This document shows positions 25,973-33,925 of a DNA stretch of 64,000 nucleotides, piece by piece. Both the position numbers and the translations under genes were made by a program. The stretch is taken from positions 3,782,001-3,846,000 of the forward strand of contig NZ_CP010776.1 of NCBI RefSeq assembly GCF_001577755.1, read 5' to 3'. Positions within the stretch are counted from its first letter, which is position 1. Every line of letters starts with the position of its first letter. The notes under the pieces were generated by a model. The model made no database searches. It saw only the letters and a list, made by a program, of their open reading frames with translations, and was not told the origin of the DNA. Source of the stretch: Rufibacter sp. DG15C. Its GTDB lineage: Bacteria > Bacteroidota > Bacteroidia > Cytophagales > Hymenobacteraceae.

Positions 25973-26824
25973 ATGAGAAAGCTTCTCTACATTTCAACCC
26001 TTGTATGGCTAACCGTTGCAGGCTGTAAAGAGACCGAGGTGGTGCCGAAGCAAAGCCAAGATTTGCCGCTAAGCGAGCATCTCACCCTAGGCAACCCAAG
26101 CAACGCCACCACAGATGAGAGCAACTTCAACAACTTCTTAATGGAAAAGCCACAGTATGCGCTCTCCTACAGCCGAGACCGAGGCACCCCAAACTGGGTG
26201 AGTTGGCACCTTACCCAAGATTGGATTGGAAGCGCAGCACGCCAGGACGACTTCAGACCTGACAACACCCTGCCAACTGGGTGGTACAGGGTGACGGCAA
26301 GTAGTTACACTGGAAGCGGGTTTGACCGTGGCCACAACACTCCCTCGGCCGATAGAACCAAATCGGTAGCAGACAACTCGGCCACCTTTCTAATGACCAA
26401 TATGCTGCCACAAGCCCCGAATAATAATCAACAAACCTGGGCTAGACTAGAAGACTACACAAGAGATTTAGTACAAGCGGGCAATGAGGTATATGTCATC
26501 ATGGGTAATTATGGAACTGGCGGCACTGGTAGTAATGGCACAAAAAGCACCATTGACAACGGGCGGGTAACGGTGCCGAGCCAGATATGGAAGGTGATAC
26601 TGGTTCTGCCTATGGGCAATGATGATACCAATAGAGTGACTACTAGCACGAGGGTGATAGCAGTTAACACCCCAAACATTAATACTATCAATTCATCTTG
26701 GGGCATTTACAGGACGTCCGTTGATGAGATTGAGAAAGCAACGGGCTATGACCTTCTAAGCCGCCTACCAGACGACATCGAGGCTTTTTTGGAAAGCAAG
26801 GTGGACACTGGGCCAACGCAGTAA
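25973..26824 (+). CDS. Lipoprotein DNA/RNA non-specific endonuclease (NUC1 family)
   Basis: 283 residues from the ATG at 25973. The signal peptide ends in a lipobox (LLYISTLVWLTVAGC), so it is probably anchored in the envelope. The nuclease core shows WVSWHLTQDWIG, the catalytic GFDRGHNTPSADRT (DRGH motif, general-base His near residue 117), and TFLMTNMLPQAPNNNQQTWARLE with the metal-binding Asn. GNEVYVIMGNYG and IWKVILVLP complete the beta-beta-alpha-metal fold. It would degrade DNA or RNA outside the cytoplasm. Its place in the island could reflect nutrient scavenging or defence at the surface. Confidence 0.9.
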   Translation: MRKLLYISTLVWLTVAGCKETEVVPKQSQDLPLSEHLTLGNPSNATTDESNFNNFLMEKPQYALSYSRDRGTPNWVSWHLTQDWIGSAARQDDFRPDNTLPTGWYRVTASSYTGSGFDRGHNTPSADRTKSVADNSATFLMTNMLPQAPNNNQQTWARLEDYTRDLVQAGNEVYVIMGNYGTGGTGSNGTKSTIDNGRVTVPSQIWKVILVLPMGNDDTNRVTTSTRVIAVNTPNINTINSSWGIYRTSVDEIEKATGYDLLSRLPDDIEAFLESKVDTGPTQ

Positions 26825-26906
26825 GTTGATGAGTTAAAAAACTTAAATAAATTAATCATTTATATTCAAAAAATTAATTTTATACTATTTATAATAAATC
26901 AATAAG

Positions 26907-27473
26907 ATGAAAAAGAAAAACAAATATCAACATCAAGGAAAATATAAATACGACCAACTTAAGTCTAGTTTCAAGCCATACAAAGAACTTAAATGTTATT
27001 CATTTAATAAAAAGAATAATAAAGCGGACTTTGACCAGATAACCTCTTTGTTGCCACAAAATTTTATAACAAAGGAGGAAGTACAATCTATTGACATGAT
27101 TTATTCAGGTTCAACGAATAACTTAGGCAAATCTGAGCTTTACATTACTCTTGTGGTGGGACGGATTGACAAACAGATGTTTGATTATGATGTGTTTAAT
27201 ATAGGTTCAGATAATTCTAGTGGTGACACATATTCAATAATGCAAGCTTATCATTTTAAAGATGAAAATGGAATAAGATTAACGGAAAATTACACAACAC
27301 AAAGCCTCAACGACATTAATGACATGAAGAATGAACTATATAAGAATTATCTGACTGGTAGAACAGAATCATATTCAATTGAGGAATATGAAAAGGAGAA
27401 TAGGAATTTCTTAGAGGCTCATCACCAATCTTTTAAGGAAGTAAACTCACAAAAGGGGAAAAACGATGTATAA
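26907..27473 (+). CDS. Unknown 188-residue protein
   Basis: 188 residues with a basic N-terminus (KKKNKYQHQGKYKYDQLKSS), a central alpha/beta part (SELYITLVVGRIDKQMFDYD; DTYSIMQAYHFKDENG) and a charged helical tail. It has no signal peptide and no recognised motif. The AT-rich composition contrasts with the nuclease gene before it. Function unknown. Confidence 0.45.
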   Translation: MKKKNKYQHQGKYKYDQLKSSFKPYKELKCYSFNKKNNKADFDQITSLLPQNFITKEEVQSIDMIYSGSTNNLGKSELYITLVVGRIDKQMFDYDVFNIGSDNSSGDTYSIMQAYHFKDENGIRLTENYTTQSLNDINDMKNELYKNYLTGRTESYSIEEYEKENRNFLEAHHQSFKEVNSQKGKNDV

Positions 27474-27564
27474 CATTTTATAAACAACGTACTAGACCGT
27501 TGAATGCAAAATGGTGTATACACTTTACCAATGAATATGATACCATTTTTTCACAAACCAATCC

Positions 27565-27900
27565 ATGGGTTATAAAATCAAGGCAGAGTGCGGATGTGGG
27601 CTAGAATCCAAGAAAATATACCAGGGAATCGGATTCAACTACTTTACCACCAGGGTAAGGCTAGAGCCTGCTTACTGTGACCATTGTGGCATCGTGGTAG
27701 GTAGCGATATGAGCAAGACCGAGTCTAAATGCCCCAATTGCGCCAGGGATACGAAATACTATTTCGAGGGTATGGAAGACCAATTCGGTGGTGATTCGGA
27801 CTTCCCGCCTTCAGACTACCTTCAATCCAAAGATTTCTGGCACTGCCCGAAATGCAAAAAGGAAACGCTTCAATTCGCTAGGCTAGGACTCTGGGATTAA
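27565..27900 (+). CDS. Small zinc-ribbon-like protein
   Basis: 111 residues with four Cys pairs: CGCG at about residue 9, CDHCG at about 38, CPNC at about 56 and CPKC at about 93. The pairs suggest two zinc-binding sites of the zinc-ribbon type. The rest is aromatic and acidic (GMEDQFGGDSDFPPSDYLQS). Zinc ribbons often bind nucleic acid or proteins, but the partner here is unknown. It is convergent with the next gene, with only 12 bases between the stops. Confidence 0.6.
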   Translation: MGYKIKAECGCGLESKKIYQGIGFNYFTTRVRLEPAYCDHCGIVVGSDMSKTESKCPNCARDTKYYFEGMEDQFGGDSDFPPSDYLQSKDFWHCPKCKKETLQFARLGLWD

Positions 27901-27912
27901 CTAAGGATACAT

Positions 27913-28266
27913 TTAAGCGATTCTAATACCCGCCACCGCCAATAATTTATTGATGGTAGCCACGAACTCCTTAAAGTTGTCTGGGTAAGAATTAGAACCG
28001 TATGATTTGATATTGAAACCTACTCCTTTTGCTTTCAACTCCCACTGCGTGCCATCGCAGATGAAATTATCATAGTATCTCTTCTGCCATGCGCAGGTTT
28101 TAAGAAATACAAGCACCATCTCCCAGTCTTTGCTTCCGTCCACGTTAACGAACTTATCATTTTCAGATGGAACGCCCATATACTCTGAACAGCGAAGCAT
28201 GGAGCCTTCAAGCTTCAGTCTATACGTATCTCGGCCGTAGCCACCGAGGTAGAAGTCAAATGTCAT
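27913..28266 (-). CDS. Unknown 117-residue protein
   Basis: 117 residues, mostly beta in appearance (TFDFYLGGYGRDTYRLKLEG; TQWELKAKGVGFNIKSYGSN) with a helical end (FKEFVATINKLLAVAGI). No signal peptide or motif was recognised. It is the last island gene before the tRNA-Ser gene. Confidence 0.5.
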   Translation of the reverse strand: MTFDFYLGGYGRDTYRLKLEGSMLRCSEYMGVPSENDKFVNVDGSKDWEMVLVFLKTCAWQKRYYDNFICDGTQWELKAKGVGFNIKSYGSNSYPDNFKEFVATINKLLAVAGIRIA

Positions 28267-28333
28267 ATTCAGCCATAGTTCAACTAGAAAAATTTTACTT
28301 TTTGACTAAAACTTGACCAAAATAAAAACAAAA

Positions 28334-28370
28334 AAGCCCTAAACCGCTATCTAACAGCTATTTAGGGCTT
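28334..28370 (-). terminator. Intrinsic terminator of tRNA-Ser
   Basis: AAGCCCTAAA (28334-28343) pairs with TTTAGGGCTT (28361-28370). Read on the minus strand it is followed by TTTTTTG, nine bases after the tRNA 3' end. Confidence 0.85.
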
Positions 28371-28378
28371 CCTATATG

Positions 28379-28465
28379 CGGAGAGGGAGGGATTCGAACC
28401 CTCGATACCGTTACCAGTATACACACTTTCCAGGCGTGCTCGTTCGACCACTCTGACACCTCTCC
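28379..28465 (-). tRNA. tRNA-Ser (anticodon GGA)
   Basis: 87 bases. The acceptor stem GGAGAGG pairs with CCTCTCC, and the discriminator base is G. The anticodon loop is CTGGAAA (anticodon GGA, reading UCC and UCU). A long variable arm (class II) is present, and the T-arm is GGGTTCGAATCCC. No CCA is encoded. It marks the change from island to core sequence and could be an integration site. Confidence 0.95.
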
Positions 28466-28535
28466 GGTTAACAGGTTGCAAAGAAAGGCAGAAGCTAACG
28501 CTTTTGCAAGCGCATGCCTGTTTTTCCCCGCTTTT

Positions 28536-29609
28536 CTAACCTCTAAAAGTAAGTTCTCCCCTAATATTGGTTTGTAATTGCTTCTTAGTTTCCTCAATGG
28601 ACAGTTTTTGTCCTAAGACAAACATCATTTTGGTGATAGCCGCCTCGGTGGTCATATCCGTTCCTCCTACTACTCCCATCTGGCGCAAGTACAAACTAGT
28701 CTCGTATTGGCCTTGGCGTACTTCTCCCTCTTCGCATTGAGACACATTCAGGATTACTATACCACGGTCTACCGCTTCTTGTAAAAGCTTTAAGAACCAA
28801 GGATAGGTGGGTGCATTGCCAGACCCGAAGGTTTCTAAAACCAACCCTTTCAAGCCTTCGCTTTGCAATACGGCTTTTACCACGGCAGGACTTATGCCCG
28901 GGAATAGTTTCAAAACGGCTACTTGCTCCTCTAAAGCCTGGTATACTTTTAAGGGAGCCTCAGCAATGGCCTTGATTAGTGTCTGGTTGTATTCAATGTC
29001 AATGCCCACATGCGCCAGCGGCGGAAACTTGCCCGAATTAAAGGCGTTGAACATTCTGCTTTCTACCTTGGTAGCTCTGTTGCCGCGCAGTAACTGGGTA
29101 TTGAAGAAAATGCAAACCTCTGGCACCAAGGGCTTTCCTTTTAAGTGGGCAGAAGCAATTTCCAAGGCAGTAATGAGGTTGCGGCGGGCATCAGTGCGCA
29201 TGCGCCCAATGGGGACTTGGGCCCCAGTGAAGATGACGGGCTTGGACAAATTCTCTAACAGAAAGCTCATGGCCGAAGCGCTGTAGGCCATAGTATCTGT
29301 CCCGTGCAGCACCACAAATCCATCATACTCCTCATAGTTTACCTGAATGATCTGGGCCAGCTTTATCCAATGCTCAACACCAATGTTAGATGAGTCTATA
29401 GGCGGATCCAGGCTCAACACCGTAAGCATCACCTTGAATTGGCGCATCTCAGGCACTCTATGGATGACCTCACTGAAGTCAAATGGCACTAGGTGTTCAT
29501 CCTGTTTGTCTGACACCATGCCAATGGTACCACCCGTGTAAATAAGCAAAATAGACGCCTCCGGGTTGCGTGGGGCGGCCGTGTTGATATTTACCTTAAA
29601 AAACTTCAT
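28536..29609 (-). CDS. ansA: L-asparaginase, cytoplasmic type I
   Basis: 357 residues. [12 protein letters not shown] (residues 21-32) carries the first catalytic Thr. [14 protein letters not shown] (about 98-111) holds the second Thr and the Asp. Both are hallmark asparaginase motifs. [13 protein letters not shown] follows, as in AnsA. There is no signal peptide, so it is cytosolic. It hydrolyses asparagine to aspartate and ammonia. The gene begins five bases after tatD ends, so the two are co-transcribed. It is the first core gene right of the tRNA. Confidence 0.93.
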   Translation of the reverse strand: MKFFKVNINTAAPRNPEASILLIYTGGTIGMVSDKQDEHLVPFDFSEVIHRVPEMRQFKVMLTVLSLDPPIDSSNIGVEHWIKLAQIIQVNYEEYDGFVVLHGTDTMAYSASAMSFLLENLSKPVIFTGAQVPIGRMRTDARRNLITALEIASAHLKGKPLVPEVCIFFNTQLLRGNRATKVESRMFNAFNSGKFPPLAHVGIDIEYNQTLIKAIAEAPLKVYQALEEQVAVLKLFPGISPAVVKAVLQSEGLKGLVLETFGSGNAPTYPWFLKLLQEAVDRGIVILNVSQCEEGEVRQGQYETSLYLRQMGVVGGTDMTTEAAITKMMFVLGQKLSIEETKKQLQTNIRGELTFRG

Positions 29610-29614
29610 AGGCT

Positions 29615-30379
29615 TTAGGCGAATAGTTGGGTGGCATTGGTAGTGGTGGCCAAGGCAACTTCTTCCAATGAGATGGATTTTATTTCTGCGATGCGCTGGG
29701 CAATTTTAGGCAGGTAGGAAGGCTCATTTCGCTTGCCTCTATAGGGAACAGGCGCCAAATAAGGACTGTCCGTTTCCAAGACCAGATGTTTCAAATCTAC
29801 TGCTTGCAAGACAGGCTCCAAACCCCCGTTCTTAAAGGTAGCCACGCCGCCAATCCCTAATAAAAAGCCCGCCTCTATGGCCAAATGTGCCTCTTCTACA
29901 GTACCCGAAAAGCAATGGAAGATTCCTGTAAGGCTACCATCTTGTTGCTGCTGTACAATGTCAAGGGTTTCTTTAAAGGCGTCACGGGTATGCAGGACAA
30001 TGGGAATCTGGTACTGCTTGGCCCACTGGCATTGAGTGCGCAAAACCTCTTGCTGTTGCGCAAAGAACGTTTTGTCCCAGTAAAGGTCCAAGCCGGCCTC
30101 CCCTATTCCTTTAAAAGTCCTTTTATGAAACCAGCTTTCAATTTCATACAACACTTGCTGGTAGTCTTCTTTGACATAGCAAGGGTGCAGCCCCATGAGC
30201 GCATGACACATACCTGGGTGTTTCTCCTCCAGCGCCAACATCGCCTCAATGGAGGTGTTGTCAATGTTTGGCATGAAAATCTGTTCTACCTGCGCCTGTT
30301 TGGCCCGCAGCACCATGTCCTCCTGGTCTTCGGCAAACTCAGGGGCAAAGATATGGGCGTGGGTATCTATAAGTTTCAT
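29615..30379 (-). CDS. tatD: TatD-family metal-dependent hydrolase / DNase
   Basis: 254 residues from the ATG at 30379. The frame opens further upstream, but there it runs through a 38-bp repeat. IDTHAHIF holds the first metal His pair. GEAGLD carries the metal-bridging Glu, VLHTRDAF and IFHCFSGT bring further His ligands, and LVLETDSPYLAP holds the final Asp. The full TatD set is thus present on a TIM barrel. Members act as 3'-5' DNases or deoxyribonuclease-like repair enzymes. It is the first gene of a pair with ansA. Confidence 0.93.
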   Translation of the reverse strand: MKLIDTHAHIFAPEFAEDQEDMVLRAKQAQVEQIFMPNIDNTSIEAMLALEEKHPGMCHALMGLHPCYVKEDYQQVLYEIESWFHKRTFKGIGEAGLDLYWDKTFFAQQQEVLRTQCQWAKQYQIPIVLHTRDAFKETLDIVQQQQDGSLTGIFHCFSGTVEEAHLAIEAGFLLGIGGVATFKNGGLEPVLQAVDLKHLVLETDSPYLAPVPYRGKRNEPSYLPKIAQRIAEIKSISLEEVALATTTNATQLFA

Positions 30380-30403
30380 AAAGGAACTGTAAATGCTAGA
30401 CAC

Positions 30404-30441
30404 CGTTTTTGGGGTATTTTCCAGAAAACAGGCCAGAAACG
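30404..30441. repeat. 38-bp palindromic repeat, copy 1
   Basis: Family consensus: arm CGTTTTTGGCCTGTTTTC, a 2-base centre (TG, CA or TA), then the exact reverse complement of the arm. This copy lies in the 93 bases between tatD and the glycosyltransferase, with a changed left arm (GGGGTATTTT). Confidence 0.8.
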
Positions 30442-30472
30442 ACAAATATAACAGATTACCTTCAACCTGTTT

Positions 30473-31573
30473 TCAATACTGCCGTCCCTTCCAAGTAATC
30501 TTAAAAGGCAAAAAGTAAAATACAATCAGAAGGATGGAAATACTGACCAAATAAACTTCAAGAGAAAGTAGATCCATCCACTTCACGGTTTTACCAGCTC
30601 TGGCAACAGCTATCTTAATGAAAATACTTTGCAAGCCAACTTTCAATAACCCAATCAACACCGCTGCGCCTATAGAGGTGTACCAGAAAAAAGGCACCCA
30701 GATGGGATAATACATAAAGCTGAACACAAACAAGGTCCACATATACCAAGGCAAATGCTTGGCGCCGCTCATCCAGCGTTTGCGTTGGTGCAATAAATCT
30801 AGGAGGGACAAGGCAGGCATGCTAAGCGCTAAGGCAGAAGCGTCATACACGTGGCTAGAGGAATAGTCCTTTTGCAACACATGCTTTAGCAATTGAACAT
30901 CTTCTGTAATGGAAAAGGGTATTCCTTCAAAACCGCCTACTGCTTCATATGCTTCCCGGGTAATGACCATGTTGTTGCCCATGGTAGAAACAGCCAAACC
31001 TCTGTCTGCCACAACCTGCATCAGTCCCAAGGAATACAACCAGTCCAATTGTTGCATTCTATAAAACCAGCGGTTTCCTTTCACGGTAGTGATCCCGGTT
31101 ACTATCGCGGTCTTACCCTTGATTTTAGAAAGCAGGGTTGCAATCCAAGCTGCAGGTACTTCAATATCAGCGTCGGTAAAAAAATAATAACCTGAGGTAG
31201 CTAGGCGGGCTAGCTGGGCCAGCACGTTCGCCTTCCCTTTGATGCCTCCTAGATCCTGCTTAATAGAGACTAGCTGAATGTATGGCTTGTCTATTATAAA
31301 TTCTTGCACCAACCGCATGGTAGCATCTTGAGAACGGTCATCTCCTACCAGTACCTCTAGCTTATCTTTAGGATAATCCAGCTGGTCTATGGCAGTTAGG
31401 CAATTGATAATATTAGCCTCCTCGTTTCTGGCGGCAATAAGAATGGAAACTTTGGGAAGTTCCTTCTCTATGTAAGTATAACCTGAGGCGCCTTTGAACC
31501 TGAACACCCAGAAGAAAAGCAGGCAAAGGAAAACTAGAAAGTACAGGGAAAAATAGACCAGAGAGAAAACCAT
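30473..31573 (-). CDS. Family 2 glycosyltransferase, membrane-anchored
   Basis: 366 residues. An N-terminal membrane segment (residues 2-24, VFSLVYFSLYFLVFLCLLFF) precedes a GT2 domain. PKVSILIAARNEE begins the nucleotide-binding fold, VGDDRSQDAT and FFTDADIEVP are the Asp motifs that bind the UDP-sugar and metal, and QRKRWMSG is the Q/RxxRW acceptor motif. Three C-terminal membrane segments follow (residues about 275-360). This is the processive-type GT2 layout, making a polysaccharide or glycolipid at the inner membrane. It starts three bases after the polysaccharide deacetylase gene ends and is surely co-transcribed with it. Confidence 0.88.
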   Translation of the reverse strand: MVFSLVYFSLYFLVFLCLLFFWVFRFKGASGYTYIEKELPKVSILIAARNEEANIINCLTAIDQLDYPKDKLEVLVGDDRSQDATMRLVQEFIIDKPYIQLVSIKQDLGGIKGKANVLAQLARLATSGYYFFTDADIEVPAAWIATLLSKIKGKTAIVTGITTVKGNRWFYRMQQLDWLYSLGLMQVVADRGLAVSTMGNNMVITREAYEAVGGFEGIPFSITEDVQLLKHVLQKDYSSSHVYDASALALSMPALSLLDLLHQRKRWMSGAKHLPWYMWTLFVFSFMYYPIWVPFFWYTSIGAAVLIGLLKVGLQSIFIKIAVARAGKTVKWMDLLSLEVYLVSISILLIVFYFLPFKITWKGRQY

Positions 31574-31576
31574 GGC

Positions 31577-32206
31577 CTACAATGCTTTAAAAGTATACCC
31601 AAGGCCTGAGAAATGCTCCAGTAGTCTAGGTAAAACATACCTTAAAGATTTTTCAGCTTTCAGGCTGTCGTGCAATACCACAATGGCACCTGGCCTTACC
31701 CGCGACTTTGTTTCTAGCCAGCACGCCTCTTGCGGAAGGGATTGGTCAAAATCATATGGAAGGTTGCTCCACATCACTACTTGATACTTCTTTTGAAGCC
31801 TACGGAGATGAGCAAAGGTCAATTGGCCATGTGGCGGCCTAAATAGCTTGGTGATTGGCTGGGTGATTATTGTCTCCAAAGCTTTTTGGCAACGGTCTAC
31901 TTCCATCCAATAGTCAGGTACATTGGTTTTAAACGCTTGCACATGCTTATGGGTATGATTGCCGAGGGCATGCCCACCTGCCGCCACTTTTCTGGCAATC
32001 TCTGGGTGGCGCTCCACATTCTCACCTACACAGAAAAAAGTAGCTTTTGCCTGGTACTTCTCCAGCTCTGTCAAGACAAACTCTGTAACTCCCGGAATGG
32101 GACCGTCATCAAACGTTAGGTATAATACCTTCTCAGACGTTTTCTTGCGCCACCAAATCTTTGGAAACAACCAAGTAACAAAAGCTGGAGTTTGGTAGAA
32201 TCGCAC
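31577..32206 (-). CDS. Polysaccharide deacetylase (NodB fold)
   Basis: 209 residues from a GTG at 32206; no ATG lies before the conserved domain. LYLTFDDGPIPG carries the two catalytic/metal Asp residues, HALGNHTHKHVQAF the metal His pair (HxxxH), RPPHGQ the Arg-Pro-Pro motif, and VVLHDS the final His. The set is complete for carbohydrate esterase family 4. It removes N- or O-acetyl groups from a cell-wall or exported glycan. It is upstream of and linked to the GT2 gene, so the two probably build and trim the same polymer. Confidence 0.9.
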   Translation of the reverse strand: MRFYQTPAFVTWLFPKIWWRKKTSEKVLYLTFDDGPIPGVTEFVLTELEKYQAKATFFCVGENVERHPEIARKVAAGGHALGNHTHKHVQAFKTNVPDYWMEVDRCQKALETIITQPITKLFRPPHGQLTFAHLRRLQKKYQVVMWSNLPYDFDQSLPQEACWLETKSRVRPGAIVVLHDSLKAEKSLRYVLPRLLEHFSGLGYTFKAL

Positions 32207-32255
32207 TTGTATAAGGCGTTAAAATGCGCTGAATAAACACAGCTTTTGAGGCTGA

Positions 32256-33479
32256 TTATTTAAACCTGCAAGACAGCAAGGTAATGTCATCTGAGTACGT
32301 GGCACTGCTGTTAAAGGTATTGATCTCTTGCAGCAATTGCGTATGGATGTTACGCGAACTCACGTACCGGCAGCACTGCAGCACTCTAATGGTATTGTCA
32401 ATACCAAACTCGTCCTCATCGTTGTTGAATACCTCCGTGAGGCCGTCTGTGTAGCAGAATATGAATGACTTGGGCGGAATCTCTACCTTGGTTACCGTCA
32501 AGAAAGGCAGATCCTCAAAAATCCCCAGCATGGTACACCCCTCTTCTAACAACTGATAGGTATTGTTTTCCAGCAGCAAGATAGAGGCGTTGTGGCCCGC
32601 ATTCACGTAAGATAATTCACGAGTTTCAGAGTTGTACAAACCTAAAAACGTGGTGATAAACTTCTCCGCAATCGCGTTTTGGTAGATGAGGTAATTCAAT
32701 TCTTTGACAATGGTGCCCAAGTCTGTGGTTTGGCGCAAAATGGTGCGCAAACCCGCCTGAAAGTTAGACATCAACAAGGATGCCGGTACACCTTTGCCAG
32801 AAACGTCAGCCACGCAAAACAGAAACTGGTCTTTGTCTATCTGAATGAAGTCATAGTAGTCGCCGCCAATAGAAGAATGCGGAATATAGGTGGCATGGAT
32901 GGATACCTTTTCATTGTTGGGCAGACTCTTGGGGAAGAGCATGTTCTGCACCTCTCTGGCAATTTCAATCTCTTTCCGGATGGCTTCCTGCGCAAGCCTA
33001 TGACGCTCCAGGCGTCGGTTCTCCATGGCCACCAAGATGATGTTGCTCAGGGTCTGCACAAAGCTCAATGCGCCTAAAGTGGTGTAGTAGGAATGCACAT
33101 TGCCAATCATCACAAAGGCTAATATGCGGTTGTTATGGATGATGGGGATGATGGTTTCAAAGTCTTGCCAGCGCTTGTCAATGTGCAGCTTAGACATGGC
33201 CGTGATTTGCCTAAGCTCGGTTACCTCTTTGGGCAATTCTATTTCCCTGAAATTATGCTCCGTCCCAAAGTTCACTTTGCACTCCCAGGCCTCATCATGG
33301 ATGAATAGCGCTAGCCTTCTAATATGCAGCTGGGCCAGTAAGGTGAAATGGTAAATCTTGTAAAGGGCCTCTTCTGGCAGGTTGTTGTTGATGGCTTTGG
33401 TGATTTCCAGCAATGCCGCCAACTCCAACTTCTTCAAGTTCAACTCCTGTTCTACCGTTGGGAACTTCAACTCAGACAT
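32256..33479 (-). CDS. SpoIIE-type (PP2C) serine phosphatase with N-terminal sensor
   Basis: 407 residues from the ATG at 33479. Residues 1-165 look GAF-like (LELAALLEITKAINNNLPEE; a later strand LAFVMIGNVHSYY). A helical linker ending IEIAREVQNMLFP is the usual start of RsbU/SpoIIE phosphatases. SIGGDYYDFIQID and FCVADVSGKGVPAS hold the metal Asp residues, YVNAGHN and FCYTDGLTEVFN the rest. It would dephosphorylate an anti-sigma-factor antagonist or a similar partner in response to a signal bound by the N-terminal domain. No partner genes are adjacent. Confidence 0.88.
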   Translation of the reverse strand: MSELKFPTVEQELNLKKLELAALLEITKAINNNLPEEALYKIYHFTLLAQLHIRRLALFIHDEAWECKVNFGTEHNFREIELPKEVTELRQITAMSKLHIDKRWQDFETIIPIIHNNRILAFVMIGNVHSYYTTLGALSFVQTLSNIILVAMENRRLERHRLAQEAIRKEIEIAREVQNMLFPKSLPNNEKVSIHATYIPHSSIGGDYYDFIQIDKDQFLFCVADVSGKGVPASLLMSNFQAGLRTILRQTTDLGTIVKELNYLIYQNAIAEKFITTFLGLYNSETRELSYVNAGHNASILLLENNTYQLLEEGCTMLGIFEDLPFLTVTKVEIPPKSFIFCYTDGLTEVFNNDEDEFGIDNTIRVLQCCRYVSSRNIHTQLLQEINTFNSSATYSDDITLLSCRFK

Positions 33480-33664
33480 CGTCTTCAATTTATGGGGAAT
33501 ATGAATGATCTTTGAGTTGCTCAGGAAAACCCTGATGCTCCTTTCCGGAAGATTCAAGTGGCAAAATAACGAAAATAAAGCAGCCCCGCACGCATCTACC
33601 CATAAACTCTGTGGCCCGAAATGCTACAACCAACAGATTCAGTATTTGTTCTAAGAGCAATCCA

Positions 33665-33925
33665 CTAGACAATTGTATTATGCGCCAAAAGCCCTGATTT
33701 GGTGGCCAGAAAAAAGTAAGCCGTATAAGATGATTGGAAGTGCTCTGCCTCAAATGGCACTTCGGTGTCTTGGTCAGGGAAAAGGCATTTCACGTAGCCC
33801 TTGCTAATTAAATCCACCAAGGACTTGGTCAATTCATCCTCTGGCAAACCTACCTTTTCCTGCAAGTCTAGAAAAGGCGTTACAAAGTACAATTCATCAA
33901 TGATATCAAATTCCTGATCAGTCAT
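33665..33925 (-). CDS. Small winged-helix-like protein
   Basis: 86 residues from the ATG at 33925, which overlaps the glycosyltransferase stop by four bases (ATGA). A much longer frame exists upstream but only as a shadow of that gene. The sequence (EFDIIDELYFVTPFLDLQEK; DELTKSLVDLISKGYVKCLF) fits a small winged helix, then TAYFFLATKSGLLAHN. The overlap shows translational coupling to the flippase/GT2 pair. Its role is unknown. Confidence 0.65.
   Translation of the reverse strand: MTDQEFDIIDELYFVTPFLDLQEKVGLPEDELTKSLVDLISKGYVKCLFPDQDTEVPFEAEHFQSSYTAYFFLATKSGLLAHNTIV

Larger units (their letters stand above)
1..28378. mobile_element. Accessory genomic island (left end outside window)
   Basis: Everything left of the tRNA-Ser gene differs from the right half. 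It has many short unknown genes, strand changes every few genes, AT-rich patches, several restriction- or nuclease-like genes, a small serine recombinase, a polymerase-like protein, an orphan methyltransferase, a restriction-gene remnant and a frameshifted peptidase. The 38-bp palindromic repeat found 14 times to the right was not seen here. The tRNA-Ser gene is a plausible attachment site. However, no integrase lies beside it, and I found no copy of the tRNA 3' end elsewhere in the window. The left border and the mode of transfer are therefore unknown, and the island may be composite. Confidence 0.55.

Noticed and set aside
28358-28597. 79-codon open frame over the tRNA-Ser gene
   Set aside because: It reads through the whole tRNA and the end of ansA; no protein-like features of its own.
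30380-30445. 22-residue N-terminal extension of TatD
   Set aside because: It is translated from repeat copy 1 and precedes the conserved IDTHAH start.
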